The notes beneath the pieces are model-generated. The model did no database searches. It was given only the letters and a program-made list of their open reading frames with translations, and had not been told where the DNA came from. Of a stretch of DNA of 6,968 nucleotides, positions 1-6,428 are shown piece by piece; the first letter of the stretch is position 1; each line of letters opens with the position of its first letter. The stretch is from JBFISM01 sp041608535 (GTDB lineage: Bacteria; Actinomycetota; Acidimicrobiia; Spongiisociales; UBA5794): positions 1 to 6,968 of the forward strand of contig JBFISM010000167.1 in the NCBI GenBank assembly GCA_041608535.1, read 5' to 3'. The position numbers and the translations under genes are program-made.

Positions 1-791
1 ACGATGGGACCTGGGTTCCGCACCATCCCGAAACAACGCACCACCGCCGGCGGCACGCCGGCACGCTCCAGCTCCGTCAAGGTCGCCGGAAGCATCTCCC
101 CGTCTCCCACGAGCCACAGCTCGGCATCGATCATGCGACGCACCCGGGCGAAAGCCCGCGCCACACCGAGGGTGTTCTTGACAGGACGGAAATTCGACAT
201 GTGGAGGATGCGGGGTGGGGCACCCGGTCGAGGCGAGGTGGGGCGAAAGGTGTGGAGATCGACGAAGTTGGGGATCACAACCGGTTCCAGTCGCAACCGA
301 CGACGTGTCAGCATGGCGTGGCTGTGCGAGACCGTGGTGAGCGCATCGGTGGCGGCCAAGTCGCAATGCAGGCGATGGCGTACGTTCCGCTGCGCTCCAT
401 GGACGCTCACATCGGTGCCGTGCAACGTGCCAACGATCTTCACCCCACCGGAGCCGATGGTGTCTCGAACCGCAGTTGCGAGCGCGGCAAAGGGCAAGGC
501 GTAATGGAAGTGCACCACCTCCACCTCAGCGGCTGCGACCGCAGCTATCACGAGTTTGGTGAGACGGTCGAACTCGCTGCTTCCAATCGTCACGGCGAGA
601 TCGTCCCGAGGATGCGGAGCCTCATGACACACGGTCCGCAGCGACACGCTCGCCGACAGGGGGAAGGCCGGTGGCTTGGTGGCGAAGAGGGTGACGTCGT
701 GGCCCCGAGCGGACAGGGCGGTGGCGAGGTGAGTGGCGATCCTGACGCTGCCCCCTACGGTCGCGTGGCACAAGATGCCGACGGACGTCAC
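1..791 (-). CDS. bshA: BshA-like GT4 glycosyltransferase (N-acetyl-alpha-D-glucosaminyl L-malate synthase), 3' end cut by window edge
   Basis: Translating the minus strand from the GTG at 791-789 gives 263 residues, open to the left edge. In bacillithiol synthesis BshA transfers GlcNAc from UDP-GlcNAc to L-malate in the cytoplasm. Seen here: the N-terminal loop TVGGS (residues 11-15) after a first beta strand (VGILCHA), then HFHYALPFA (94-102), TLHGTDVSVHG (122-132), TTVSHS (152-157), VIPNFVD (172-178), HMSNFRPVK (197-205) and LVGDGE (227-232). The HYALP, TLHGTD and SNFRPVK blocks match BshA far better than mycothiol MshA. Known BshA proteins are about 380 residues, so roughly 70% is present; the C-terminal nucleotide-sugar-binding half is mostly missing. 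The start overlaps the stop of the upstream deacetylase gene by four bases (GTGA), implying coupled translation. A GGG about 10 bases upstream is a weak ribosome site. Family assignment to GT4 is firm; the precise acceptor, malate, is inferred from motif similarity. Confidence 0.85.
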   Translation of the reverse strand, partial: MTSVGILCHATVGGSVRIATHLATALSARGHDVTLFATKPPAFPLSASVSLRTVCHEAPHPRDDLAVTIGSSEFDRLTKLVIAAVAAAEVEVVHFHYALPFAALATAVRDTIGSGGVKIVGTLHGTDVSVHGAQRNVRHRLHCDLAATDALTTVSHSHAMLTRRRLRLEPVVIPNFVDLHTFRPTSPRPGAPPRILHMSNFRPVKNTLGVARAFARVRRMIDAELWLVGDGEMLPATLTELERAGVPPAVVRCFGMVRNPGPI

Positions 792-3700
792 GGCTGGAGC
801 CCTGTTGCGGCCAGTTTCTCGACCAGAGTCTGGATCACCCGGTCGGCCATCTCGGAGTCGGCGTGCAGCAGCTTGCGAAAGTCACGACCACGGATCGAGA
901 GCAACCGCACGTTCCCGCGAGCTCGCATCGTGGCCGAACGTGGCTGGCTGGCGAGCACGGAGAGCTCCCCGATCGCCTCTCCCGCACCGGCGACTGCGAT
1001 GACGGTGCCTTGTGGGGTGTCCGGCGTCGCCTTCAGCACCTCCACGAAGCCATCGACGATCACGTACATCTCATCGCCGGTGTCGCCCTGCCGGCACAGG
1101 ATCTCGCCGTCTGCCAGCCGGCGATCCGACATCAGCCGAGCGATGTCGTAGCGATGGTCGTCGTCCATGAAGTCGAACAGGATCGACCCCCGCAGCAACT
1201 CGGCGCGGGTGAGGATGCGCGAGTGCGGTAGAGCCAGCAGGTTGGCGAAGAGCCGGAAACCCCCCGGCACGCCCGCCGGAAGCTGCTTCCACAGCGAGTA
1301 GGCGCAGTAGACCCAGTTGCCGTGACCGACGTCGGCCACCAGCAGCCCACCTGGCTGTGGCTCCTCTCCGGGATCGTTGGACGCGACGACCGCGACATAA
1401 CCCTCGTCGAACTCGCCGAAGAAGTACATACCGCGGTCCTTCACCCAGCCCTCCCAGTCGGCGTGACCGATCTCATTGGGGATGTGGAGAAGCGCATCAT
1501 CGGGCCGGAGGACGGTGACCGGAGCGTCCTCGAAGGTGACACGGTCGTGGGGCTGCCGATACGAGAACGGGAGCGGTGCGAAATCCTGGCCCTCGAATCC
1601 ATACCCCTGGTACTGCACGATGACCGTTCCGCCGGCGCGGGCGTACTTGAGCAGCCGCCGGTTCTGGGCTCGCAGCGAATCGCGTAATACGTAGGCGTTG
1701 GGCCCCACGACGATTGCATCGAACTCGGCCAGCTCGCCGAACTCGAGGGTGTCGTCGTCCAACTCCTGGATATCGAGGTCGAAGTCGCGCAGCGTCGACA
1801 GCACGTCCTCTGCGGCCCCTGCGATGTAGCCGTAGCGCAGCCGGCGCACGAACTCGACGTCCACCACATGCACCTCCACGGCGGCGGGCTCGGTGATGTG
1901 AACCTCGCGGACGGCCGTGATCTCATCTGCCGGGCGAGCCAGACCTGGAGCCGGGTATCGCACCGGCTGCAGCGTGGCCCCGTATTCGAGACCGTCGGTC
2001 CGGATCCGATATTCGAGCAGATGGCGGCCGGGACGGACGGTCGCAGGAACACCGACGTGGAAGGCAACGGTCTGTACGTCTCCTCGTGCGGCGAAGTCGA
2101 CCTCGATCTGCTGAGGTATGACGCTCCAGTCTTGCGGGACCTGCAGCTCGAGCCGGCCGCTGGCCCCACCGTCACGATTGCACCGCAGCCCTACCCTGAC
2201 GCGCTGATCGTGGGGCTCCCCCGTCAGGGGAAAGAACTCTGCCGTGCTCTCCGGAGCGAGGGCGATGGGTGGCAGCACGGCGATCGGCAGCTCGCGATAC
2301 CCGCCGCCGAAACACTCCCGCTTCAGCGCCTCGGTGCGCATCTCCACACGCTGCCCCGCGAGGGTGAACGTCGCCACCCCGGTCACCTCCGGCGCATCCA
2401 GGGGCCGGTCGCCACGCTCCTGTGCGGGCCACACGTAGCGATAGGAGTCATGCCGTTCTCGCAGCCAGTAGGGGCACGAGAAAGGGGCATCGGGCGACAC
2501 GATCACTTCGTGTTGCGAGTCATACGAACGCGAGTCATCGTCCCATCGGGCATCAGTGGCGTCTGCGATGTACGACGAAGTCGTTGCGACATCGAGAGCG
2601 ACGTCGTCTAGATCCGCCCGCTGCTTGTTCCACAAGCGGACCGAGGCGGTCACACGACTTCCCGGGTTGACGAGACGCTGGGAGACGTGGGCCTCGAGCT
2701 CCACGCCGAGGCATTGCGCCGCCAGTCCCTCGAAGTGCCGCTCTTTGTGCCGCAGCAGCCGCAGGAGCGCTGCGGCACCGGGCTCGCTTGCGGCCTTGAC
2801 CATCTCGATGGCATCCCGCACCGCCGCCAGCGCACTCATCACCCCAGGAATCGACCGCGCTGGTTCGGAGGGATGGTACGACGCAAACGCATCTTCAGCC
2901 GCTGCGGTCGCATCGGTGAGCTGCGCCTTGACGTGGGCAGCAGGCAGCCCCGGCCAGGTCGGTATCCCGTCGAGACTCGGGTCCAGTCCATCGAAGAGGT
3001 CACGCTCGCGAGCCTCCGGCACACCGATCCTGGTGTGGTCGAGGTCGTAGTAGTAGTGGTAGTCCGTCAGCTCGGGGACGAAGCCCATGGCCTGGCTGCG
3101 GTGTCGGTTGTAGCCCCGCCACGCCACCGCCTGGAACGTGAGGCCGGAGATCGGGTCCAGCTCACCGGTGTCGAGACGCAGCAGACCGCGGTTCTCGTAC
3201 TCGGGAACGATCCTGCCCAATGTCACGTCTTGGCCCGGCTGCCAGTCTCCGCTCATCGAGTGATACAGCTTCAGCGCAGTCCACGCCGGAAGCCCCAGGT
3301 CGGCGTATCGGGTCTCGTCCGCAGCCGCCGCGAAGGCTTCGGCGGCCACGAGCCCTATCGCCTGGTGGTGGCCGTGCCCGTCGTGCGCCGAGCCGGCCCA
3401 GCGGCTGACCACGACCACCGGTTGCACGAGACGAATGGCGCGGACGACCTCGCGGACCACCGCATCTCGTCCCCATTTGGCCAGGGCGAGCTCGCCCGTC
3501 TTGGTGAAGCCGAAGTCGATGAATGGCCCGTAGAGAACCTCGGCCCCGTCGTATTGCCGGGCTGCCAGGCTCTCCCAGGTGCGAACGATCCCGAGTCGCT
3601 CGTTCAGCTCCGGGCCGACGTAGTTCTGGGCCCCTTCTCCCCGTGTCGCCGACCAGTAGACCGCCCGCGCCCCACACCCTCTCGACAGCAACGAGAGCAT

Positions 3701-3814
3701 CCCCGCATCCTCGTCGTCGGGGTGCGCGCCCAAGTGAAGAACCGCCGCGGCCATAGGTGACCGCTGTAGACCGTATACGAGCTGAAAGTTGCGGAGCAGT
3801 GCCTCTTCAGCCAC
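788..3814 (-). CDS. Large PIG-L/LmbE-family deacetylase fused to a GATase-like domain and a C-terminal cyclic-nucleotide-binding domain
   Basis: A 1008-residue protein. Residues 24-165 are a PIG-L zinc-dependent N-acetyl-sugar deacetylase. It has the metal motif AHPDDE (30-35), the ATRGEGAQNYVGPEL block (56-70) and the second histidine cluster HDGHGHHQA (144-152). These are hallmarks of the long PIG-L subfamily. Residues about 375-625 look like beta-sandwich segments. Residues about 640-865 resemble a class I glutamine-amidotransferase-like fold (FDAIVVGPNAYV at 698-709, YARAGGTVIVQYQ at 724-736, GGFRLFANLLAL at 851-862), with no obvious catalytic triad. Residues about 888-1003 are a cyclic-nucleotide-binding domain with the phosphate cassette IGELSVLASQPRSATMRA (948-965): E950 and R959 are the expected ribose and phosphate contacts. 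No signal peptide or membrane segment is evident. The GTG start at 3814 has a weak ribosome site; an in-frame ATG at 3754 (residue 21), just before the first beta strand, is an alternative. Coupling to the BshA-like gene suggests it deacetylates GlcNAc-malate (a BshB role), but this is inference; long PIG-L proteins are poorly characterised. Confidence 0.88.
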   Translation of the reverse strand: MAEEALLRNFQLVYGLQRSPMAAAVLHLGAHPDDEDAGMLSLLSRGCGARAVYWSATRGEGAQNYVGPELNERLGIVRTWESLAARQYDGAEVLYGPFIDFGFTKTGELALAKWGRDAVVREVVRAIRLVQPVVVVSRWAGSAHDGHGHHQAIGLVAAEAFAAAADETRYADLGLPAWTALKLYHSMSGDWQPGQDVTLGRIVPEYENRGLLRLDTGELDPISGLTFQAVAWRGYNRHRSQAMGFVPELTDYHYYYDLDHTRIGVPEARERDLFDGLDPSLDGIPTWPGLPAAHVKAQLTDATAAAEDAFASYHPSEPARSIPGVMSALAAVRDAIEMVKAASEPGAAALLRLLRHKERHFEGLAAQCLGVELEAHVSQRLVNPGSRVTASVRLWNKQRADLDDVALDVATTSSYIADATDARWDDDSRSYDSQHEVIVSPDAPFSCPYWLRERHDSYRYVWPAQERGDRPLDAPEVTGVATFTLAGQRVEMRTEALKRECFGGGYRELPIAVLPPIALAPESTAEFFPLTGEPHDQRVRVGLRCNRDGGASGRLELQVPQDWSVIPQQIEVDFAARGDVQTVAFHVGVPATVRPGRHLLEYRIRTDGLEYGATLQPVRYPAPGLARPADEITAVREVHITEPAAVEVHVVDVEFVRRLRYGYIAGAAEDVLSTLRDFDLDIQELDDDTLEFGELAEFDAIVVGPNAYVLRDSLRAQNRRLLKYARAGGTVIVQYQGYGFEGQDFAPLPFSYRQPHDRVTFEDAPVTVLRPDDALLHIPNEIGHADWEGWVKDRGMYFFGEFDEGYVAVVASNDPGEEPQPGGLLVADVGHGNWVYCAYSLWKQLPAGVPGGFRLFANLLALPHSRILTRAELLRGSILFDFMDDDHRYDIARLMSDRRLADGEILCRQGDTGDEMYVIVDGFVEVLKATPDTPQGTVIAVAGAGEAIGELSVLASQPRSATMRARGNVRLLSIRGRDFRKLLHADSEMADRVIQTLVEKLAATGLQP

Positions 3815-3878
3815 AACCGTCTCTGTCTTGGGATGTGGCGGAGACTACATATCGGCGACGTCTGTTGAGGCGGCGGCG

Positions 3879-3927
3879 GTCGAGTGTGCTTGCACCGTCG
3901 ATTACGCGGCAAGTAGGCACACTCGAC
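3879..3927 (+). repeat. 49-bp palindromic intergenic repeat, copy A
   Basis: The outer 11 bases form a perfect inverted repeat (GTCGAGTGTGC / GCACACTCGAC). The next four positions pair as T-G, T-A, G-T and C-G, so a transcript could form a 15-bp stem with two wobbles. The centre reads CGATTACGCGGC. It lies in the 123-bp gap between the stop of the radical SAM gene (3938) and the GTG start of the large deacetylase (3814). No T-run follows either arm, and no flanking direct repeat is visible. It differs from copy C at 6 of 49 positions and from copy B at 9. Confidence 0.9.
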
Positions 3928-3937
3928 GAAGCAGTCG

Positions 3938-5053
3938 CTACCAGCCCAAGCCGAGCGGCCTCATCCGGACCGGCCGGCGGCGGGAACCCCACGCACCGGG
4001 GGTGCGCTCGAACACGCCGCTCAGGGGGGTGGCACACGAAACACAGCTGCCGTGCTCGTCGAGTTGCCAGCGACCCAACGTGTACCAGTCGCGCTCGATG
4101 AGCACCTCCCCGCAGCCATGGCAGTACGTGCTCTGGCCTGCCCGATCGTGAACGTTCCCCGTGTAGACGTGGCGCAAGCCCGCATCGATACCGATGCGGC
4201 GCGCCCGCGACAGGGTTGCCGGCGGAGTGGGTGGGCGATCCATCATCTTGAAGTCGGGGTGGAACGCAGTGAAATGGAGGGGAACATCCGGCCCCAACTC
4301 CTCGCCAATCCAAGCAACCAGGTTCCCGATTTCCTCGTCGGAGTCGTTGAGCTCGGGGATGAGCAGGGTGGTGATCTCCAGCCAGACAGCCGTCTCGTGA
4401 CGGACGTACCGCAGCGTGTCGAGCACCGGTTCGAGGTGGCCGGCGCAGGCTCGCTTGTAGAACTGCTCGGTGAAGCCTTTGAGGTCGACATTCACCGCAT
4501 CCATAGCTGCGTAGAACTCGGTGCGGGGCTCGGGCTGGACATACCCAGCGGTGACCGCCACCGCTTTCACCCCCTTGTCCCGGCAGGCGTGGGCCACGTC
4601 GATGGCGTACTCGTGGAAGATCACCGGGTCGTTGTACGTGAAAGCGACGCTGCGACAGCCCAACTCGGCGGCCTTGGAGGCGATCGCCTCCGGCGCGGCC
4701 TGATCCGCCAGCGTGTCCCATTCTTTCGACTTCGAGATGTCCCAGTTCTGGCAGAACCGGCAGGCGAGGTTGCATCCGGCGGTCCCAAAGGAGAGGACCG
4801 CGGTACCGGGGAGGTAGTGGTTGAGCGGCTTCTTCTCGATCGGATCGACACAGAAACCGCTCGACCGACCGTAACTCGTGAGCACGATCTCGTCCTCGAG
4901 CCTGGCCCGGATGTAGCAGAGCCCCCGCTGACCCTCCCGCAGCTTGCACTCCCGAGGGCACAGGTCACACTGCACGCGCCCATCGTCGAGCATGTGCCAG
5001 TACCTGGTGGGGACGATGCTGTCGGCCGGAGCCAGCGGCTCCTGTGTGGTCAT
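3938..5053 (-). CDS. amrS: AmmeMemoRadiSam system radical SAM enzyme
   Basis: 371 residues from the ATG at 5053, preceded by a modest GAGGT ribosome site 11 bases upstream. A GTG 57 bases further upstream would start inside the palindromic repeat and is rejected. The radical SAM 4Fe-4S motif is GCNLACRFCQN with C94, C98 and C101. N-terminal cysteines CDLCPREC and GLC (C29, C32, C36, C46) and C-terminal pairs YCHGC (C311, C314) and CVSC (C337, C340) are the extra metal-binding elements typical of this family. Other matching blocks are PIEKKPLNHYLPG (71-83), AFTYNDPVIFHEYA (137-150) and VNVDLKGF (187-194). Resemblance to pyruvate formate-lyase activases is expected, but the N-terminal CDLCPREC region and C-terminal zinc-ribbon-like tail mark the AMMECR1/MEMO-associated group. 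The substrate is unknown to me. It diverges from the MEMO gene across a 109-bp gap. The last 20 or so residues are basic and may be disordered. Confidence 0.93.
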   Translation of the reverse strand: MTTQEPLAPADSIVPTRYWHMLDDGRVQCDLCPRECKLREGQRGLCYIRARLEDEIVLTSYGRSSGFCVDPIEKKPLNHYLPGTAVLSFGTAGCNLACRFCQNWDISKSKEWDTLADQAAPEAIASKAAELGCRSVAFTYNDPVIFHEYAIDVAHACRDKGVKAVAVTAGYVQPEPRTEFYAAMDAVNVDLKGFTEQFYKRACAGHLEPVLDTLRYVRHETAVWLEITTLLIPELNDSDEEIGNLVAWIGEELGPDVPLHFTAFHPDFKMMDRPPTPPATLSRARRIGIDAGLRHVYTGNVHDRAGQSTYCHGCGEVLIERDWYTLGRWQLDEHGSCVSCATPLSGVFERTPGAWGSRRRPVRMRPLGLGW

Positions 5054-5162
5054 GATGTGAACGTACCTCGCTGCCGGGCCTATGGGGACCGTCGAGTGTG
5101 CTTGGAACACCGATTATGTGGCGAATAAGCACACTCGACGGACAGCAAGCTACGGTCCGGAT
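5054..5162. promoter_or_regulatory. Divergent control region between the radical SAM and MEMO genes
   Basis: This 109-bp gap separates two divergent genes of one conserved system, so it must carry promoters for both unless one is transcribed from elsewhere. Almost half of it is palindromic repeat copy B. On the minus strand the centre of that repeat contains CATAAT, a five-of-six match to a sigma-70 -10 box, pointing at the radical SAM gene about 60 bases upstream of its ATG; no convincing -35 box accompanies it. No clear plus-strand promoter was recognised. The presence of control signals is inferred from gene arrangement, not shown by a complete consensus. Confidence 0.45.
5091..5139 (+). 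repeat. 49-bp palindromic intergenic repeat, copy B
   Basis: Arms GTCGAGTGTGCTT / AAGCACACTCGAC pair perfectly over 13 bases, with a G-T wobble beyond. Two flanking pairs (CC before, GG after) extend the stem outward to 15 perfect pairs. The centre reads CGATTATGTGGC. It sits between two divergent gene starts, so it cannot be a terminator for either neighbour in the ordinary sense. It differs from copy C at 7 positions, all internal to the arms. Confidence 0.9.
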
Positions 5163-5945
5163 GTGGACCACATCCACGGCCCCGTCGTCGCCGGGAGGTT
5201 CTACCCGGCAGACCCGGAAGAACTCCGGGACGCCGTCCGCCGGCAGCTCGAAACGGCTCGGCGCCACGATACGAGCGGCCGGCTGGTGGGCCTCATCGTT
5301 CCTCACGCCGCACTGCAGTACTCCGGCCCTGTCGCCGCAACCGCCTACCGACTACTCGCCGAGACCAACGCCCACGAAATCGTGATGATCGGGCCGTCCC
5401 ACTTCACCCGGTTCGACGGGCTCGCCTCGCTTGAAGCCGATGGCTGGGGCACCCCCCTCGGGGTCGTACCCGTCACCGCCGTTGCCACCGACAGTCTCAT
5501 CCGGAGCCGCCGCGACCCTTACCGTCGCGAGCATTGTCTCGAGATCCAGCTTCCCTTCCTCCAGGAGATCCTCGACCACCCAGTCGTCATGCCGCTGTTG
5601 TTCGGACGGGTCGATCCCGTTGTGGCCGGCGAGGCGGTGGCTCCGCTGCTCGAGCCGGGCCGCTTCCTGTTGGTCAGCTCCGATCTGTCGCACTACCTGC
5701 CGCACAGCGTCGCCGTGCAGGTGGACCGCACCACGGCAGAAGCCATCGTCGATCTGCGGCCGAATGCGCTGGGCCGCGACACGGCGTGCGGACGCGTCCC
5801 GATCCAATGCGCCATCGCCATCGCTCGCCGTCGCAGCTGGCGGATCGAGCTGTTGGACTTGCGCACCTCGGCCGACACGGCGGGGTCGCCGGATCGAGTG
5901 GTCGGCTACGGCGCCTTCGCCATCATCGACCCCAATCCGGTTTGA
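5163..5945 (+). CDS. amrB: MEMO1-family protein (AmmeMemoRadiSam system protein B)
   Basis: 260 residues from the GTG at 5163. The frame is open back to an ATG at 5082, but that start would put the palindromic repeat into the protein; the GTG start gives a normal MEMO N-terminus leading into VAGRFYPADPEEL (9-21). An ATG at 5161 overlaps this GTG but is in another frame. Ribosome-site match is weak. MEMO motifs in order: IVPHAALQYSGP (45-56), IGPSHF (76-81), EHCLEIQLPFLQ (123-134), SSDLSHY (172-178) and ACGRVPI (208-214). H48, H80, H177 and C209 align with the metal-ligand His/His/His/Cys set of human MEMO1, whose fold resembles extradiol dioxygenases. The usual PHAGY after the first histidine is PHAAL here. 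It is expected to act with the radical SAM enzyme and an AMMECR1 protein, which is absent from the window; its biochemical role is not established. It converges on the SnoaL-like gene with a 24-bp gap. Confidence 0.92.
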   Translation: MDHIHGPVVAGRFYPADPEELRDAVRRQLETARRHDTSGRLVGLIVPHAALQYSGPVAATAYRLLAETNAHEIVMIGPSHFTRFDGLASLEADGWGTPLGVVPVTAVATDSLIRSRRDPYRREHCLEIQLPFLQEILDHPVVMPLLFGRVDPVVAGEAVAPLLEPGRFLLVSSDLSHYLPHSVAVQVDRTTAEAIVDLRPNALGRDTACGRVPIQCAIAIARRRSWRIELLDLRTSADTAGSPDRVVGYGAFAIIDPNPV

Positions 5946-5969
5946 GTGCGGTTGTGCCCCGGGACGAAC

Positions 5970-6350
5970 TCAGAACATGGGGTTGCCGCTGGCGGTGATC
6001 TCGGGAATCTCCTGCACGGCATCCCAGTGCTCAACGATCTTGCCGTTGTCGTCGAACCGGAAGAAATCCATGGTGACGTACTCGTCGCCCCCAGGCCACA
6101 CCTGGTGGGTGTGCACCGCAACCAGGTCGCCCTCGGCGACTGAGCGGACGAACTCGATGCTCTTGTCCGGATACTCCTCATGCATGCGATCGAAGTACGC
6201 AACGAACGCATCGGGTCCGTCCTCGACCCAAGGATTGTGCTGCGTGTACCAATCCCCTACGTAGCGTTCCACGGCCTCGCGAGCTCGACCCTCGAACGCC
6301 ATGCGATAGAAGGCCATGGCCTTGCGCCGGTTCTCCTCGAGCATCTGCAT
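5970..6350 (-). CDS. SnoaL-like / NTF2-fold small protein
   Basis: 126 residues from the ATG at 6350, fixed by a strong AGGAGG ribosome site four bases upstream. Sequence and length fit the SnoaL-like (NTF2-like superfamily) alpha+beta cone fold. N-terminal helices (about 1-32, FYRMAFEGRAREAVERYVG) are followed by the cavity segment YTQHNPWVEDGPDAF (35-49), then strands containing VAVHTHQVW (77-85) and MDFFRFDDNGKIVEHWDAVQ (94-113). The IVEHWD stretch is typical of the family. Members include polyketide cyclases, isomerases and many proteins of unknown substrate. No signal peptide is present, so it is probably cytoplasmic. It follows the UbiA-like gene on the same strand after 78 bp, with palindromic repeat copy C between them, and converges with the MEMO gene. 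Fold assignment is confident; substrate is unknown. Confidence 0.88.
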   Translation of the reverse strand: MQMLEENRRKAMAFYRMAFEGRAREAVERYVGDWYTQHNPWVEDGPDAFVAYFDRMHEEYPDKSIEFVRSVAEGDLVAVHTHQVWPGGDEYVTMDFFRFDDNGKIVEHWDAVQEIPEITASGNPMF

Positions 6351-6354
6351 GTTG

Positions 6355-6362
6355 CCTCCTCC
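6355..6362 (-). promoter_or_regulatory. Strong ribosome binding site for the SnoaL-like gene
   Basis: The minus strand reads GGAGGAGG then CAAC and the ATG at 6350. It is the best Shine-Dalgarno match in the window and rules out an in-frame upstream start about 36 bases earlier, at the edge of the palindromic repeat. Confidence 0.85.
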
Positions 6363-6369
6363 AGAGATC

Positions 6370-6418
6370 GTCGAGTGTGCTTGCAACGTCGATTATGCGG
6401 CGTGCAAGCACACTCGAC
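6370..6418 (+). repeat. 49-bp palindromic intergenic repeat, copy C (most perfect)
   Basis: A 16-bp perfect inverted repeat (GTCGAGTGTGCTTGCA / TGCAAGCACACTCGAC) encloses a 17-base centre containing CGATTATGCGGC. One more flanking C-G pair extends it to 17. It fills 49 of the 78 bases between the UbiA-like stop (6429) and the SnoaL-like start (6350), ending only 7 bases before the SnoaL ribosome site. No T-run follows the stem in the direction of transcription, which argues against a standard intrinsic terminator. Confidence 0.92.
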
Positions 6419-6428
6419 GCAACCGATC

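Noticed and set aside
201..1151. Long plus-strand open frame of 316 codons
   Set aside because: It lies opposite the BshA-like and deacetylase genes, whose frames contain clear family motifs. Its own translation shows no recognisable domain and is a typical high-GC antisense shadow.
3045..3066. Short tagtagtagtggtag tract
   Set aside because: It encodes the tyrosine/histidine-rich DYHYYYDLD segment of the large deacetylase in frame; it is too short and imperfect to call a microsatellite.
2687..3760. Plus-strand open frame of 357 codons
   Set aside because: Antisense to the PIG-L domain, including its AHPDDE and HDGHGHH motifs. No domain or ribosome site of its own was seen.
3879..3927. Repeat as an intrinsic terminator for the radical SAM gene (and copy C for the UbiA-like gene)
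   Set aside because: Position downstream of a stop codon fits for A and C, but there is no T-run after the stem, the central loop is long (about 17-19 bases), and copy B lies between divergent starts where no terminator is needed.
3807..4961. Second minus-strand frame of 384 codons overlapping the radical SAM gene
   Set aside because: Out-of-frame shadow with Arg/Gly/Pro-rich low-complexity translation and no family motif.
4052..5128. Plus-strand open frame of 358 codons
   Set aside because: Antisense to the radical SAM gene, which has all expected cysteine motifs; the shadow also runs into repeat copy B.
5946..5969. Possible terminator between the convergent MEMO and SnoaL-like genes
   Set aside because: The 24-bp gap contains only a CCCGGG core with no extended stem or T-run.
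3879..6418. The three repeats as a CRISPR array or integron attC sites
   Set aside because: Copies are more than 1.2 kb apart with whole genes between them, spacing is irregular, genes on both strands intervene, and no cas gene or integrase is present.
3879..6418. The conserved open frame through the repeat (V-E-C-A...D-Y...H-T-R) as a small coding gene
   Set aside because: No start with a ribosome site serves all copies, and differences between copies include non-synonymous changes while preserving the pairing arms, which fits a DNA or RNA element better than a peptide.
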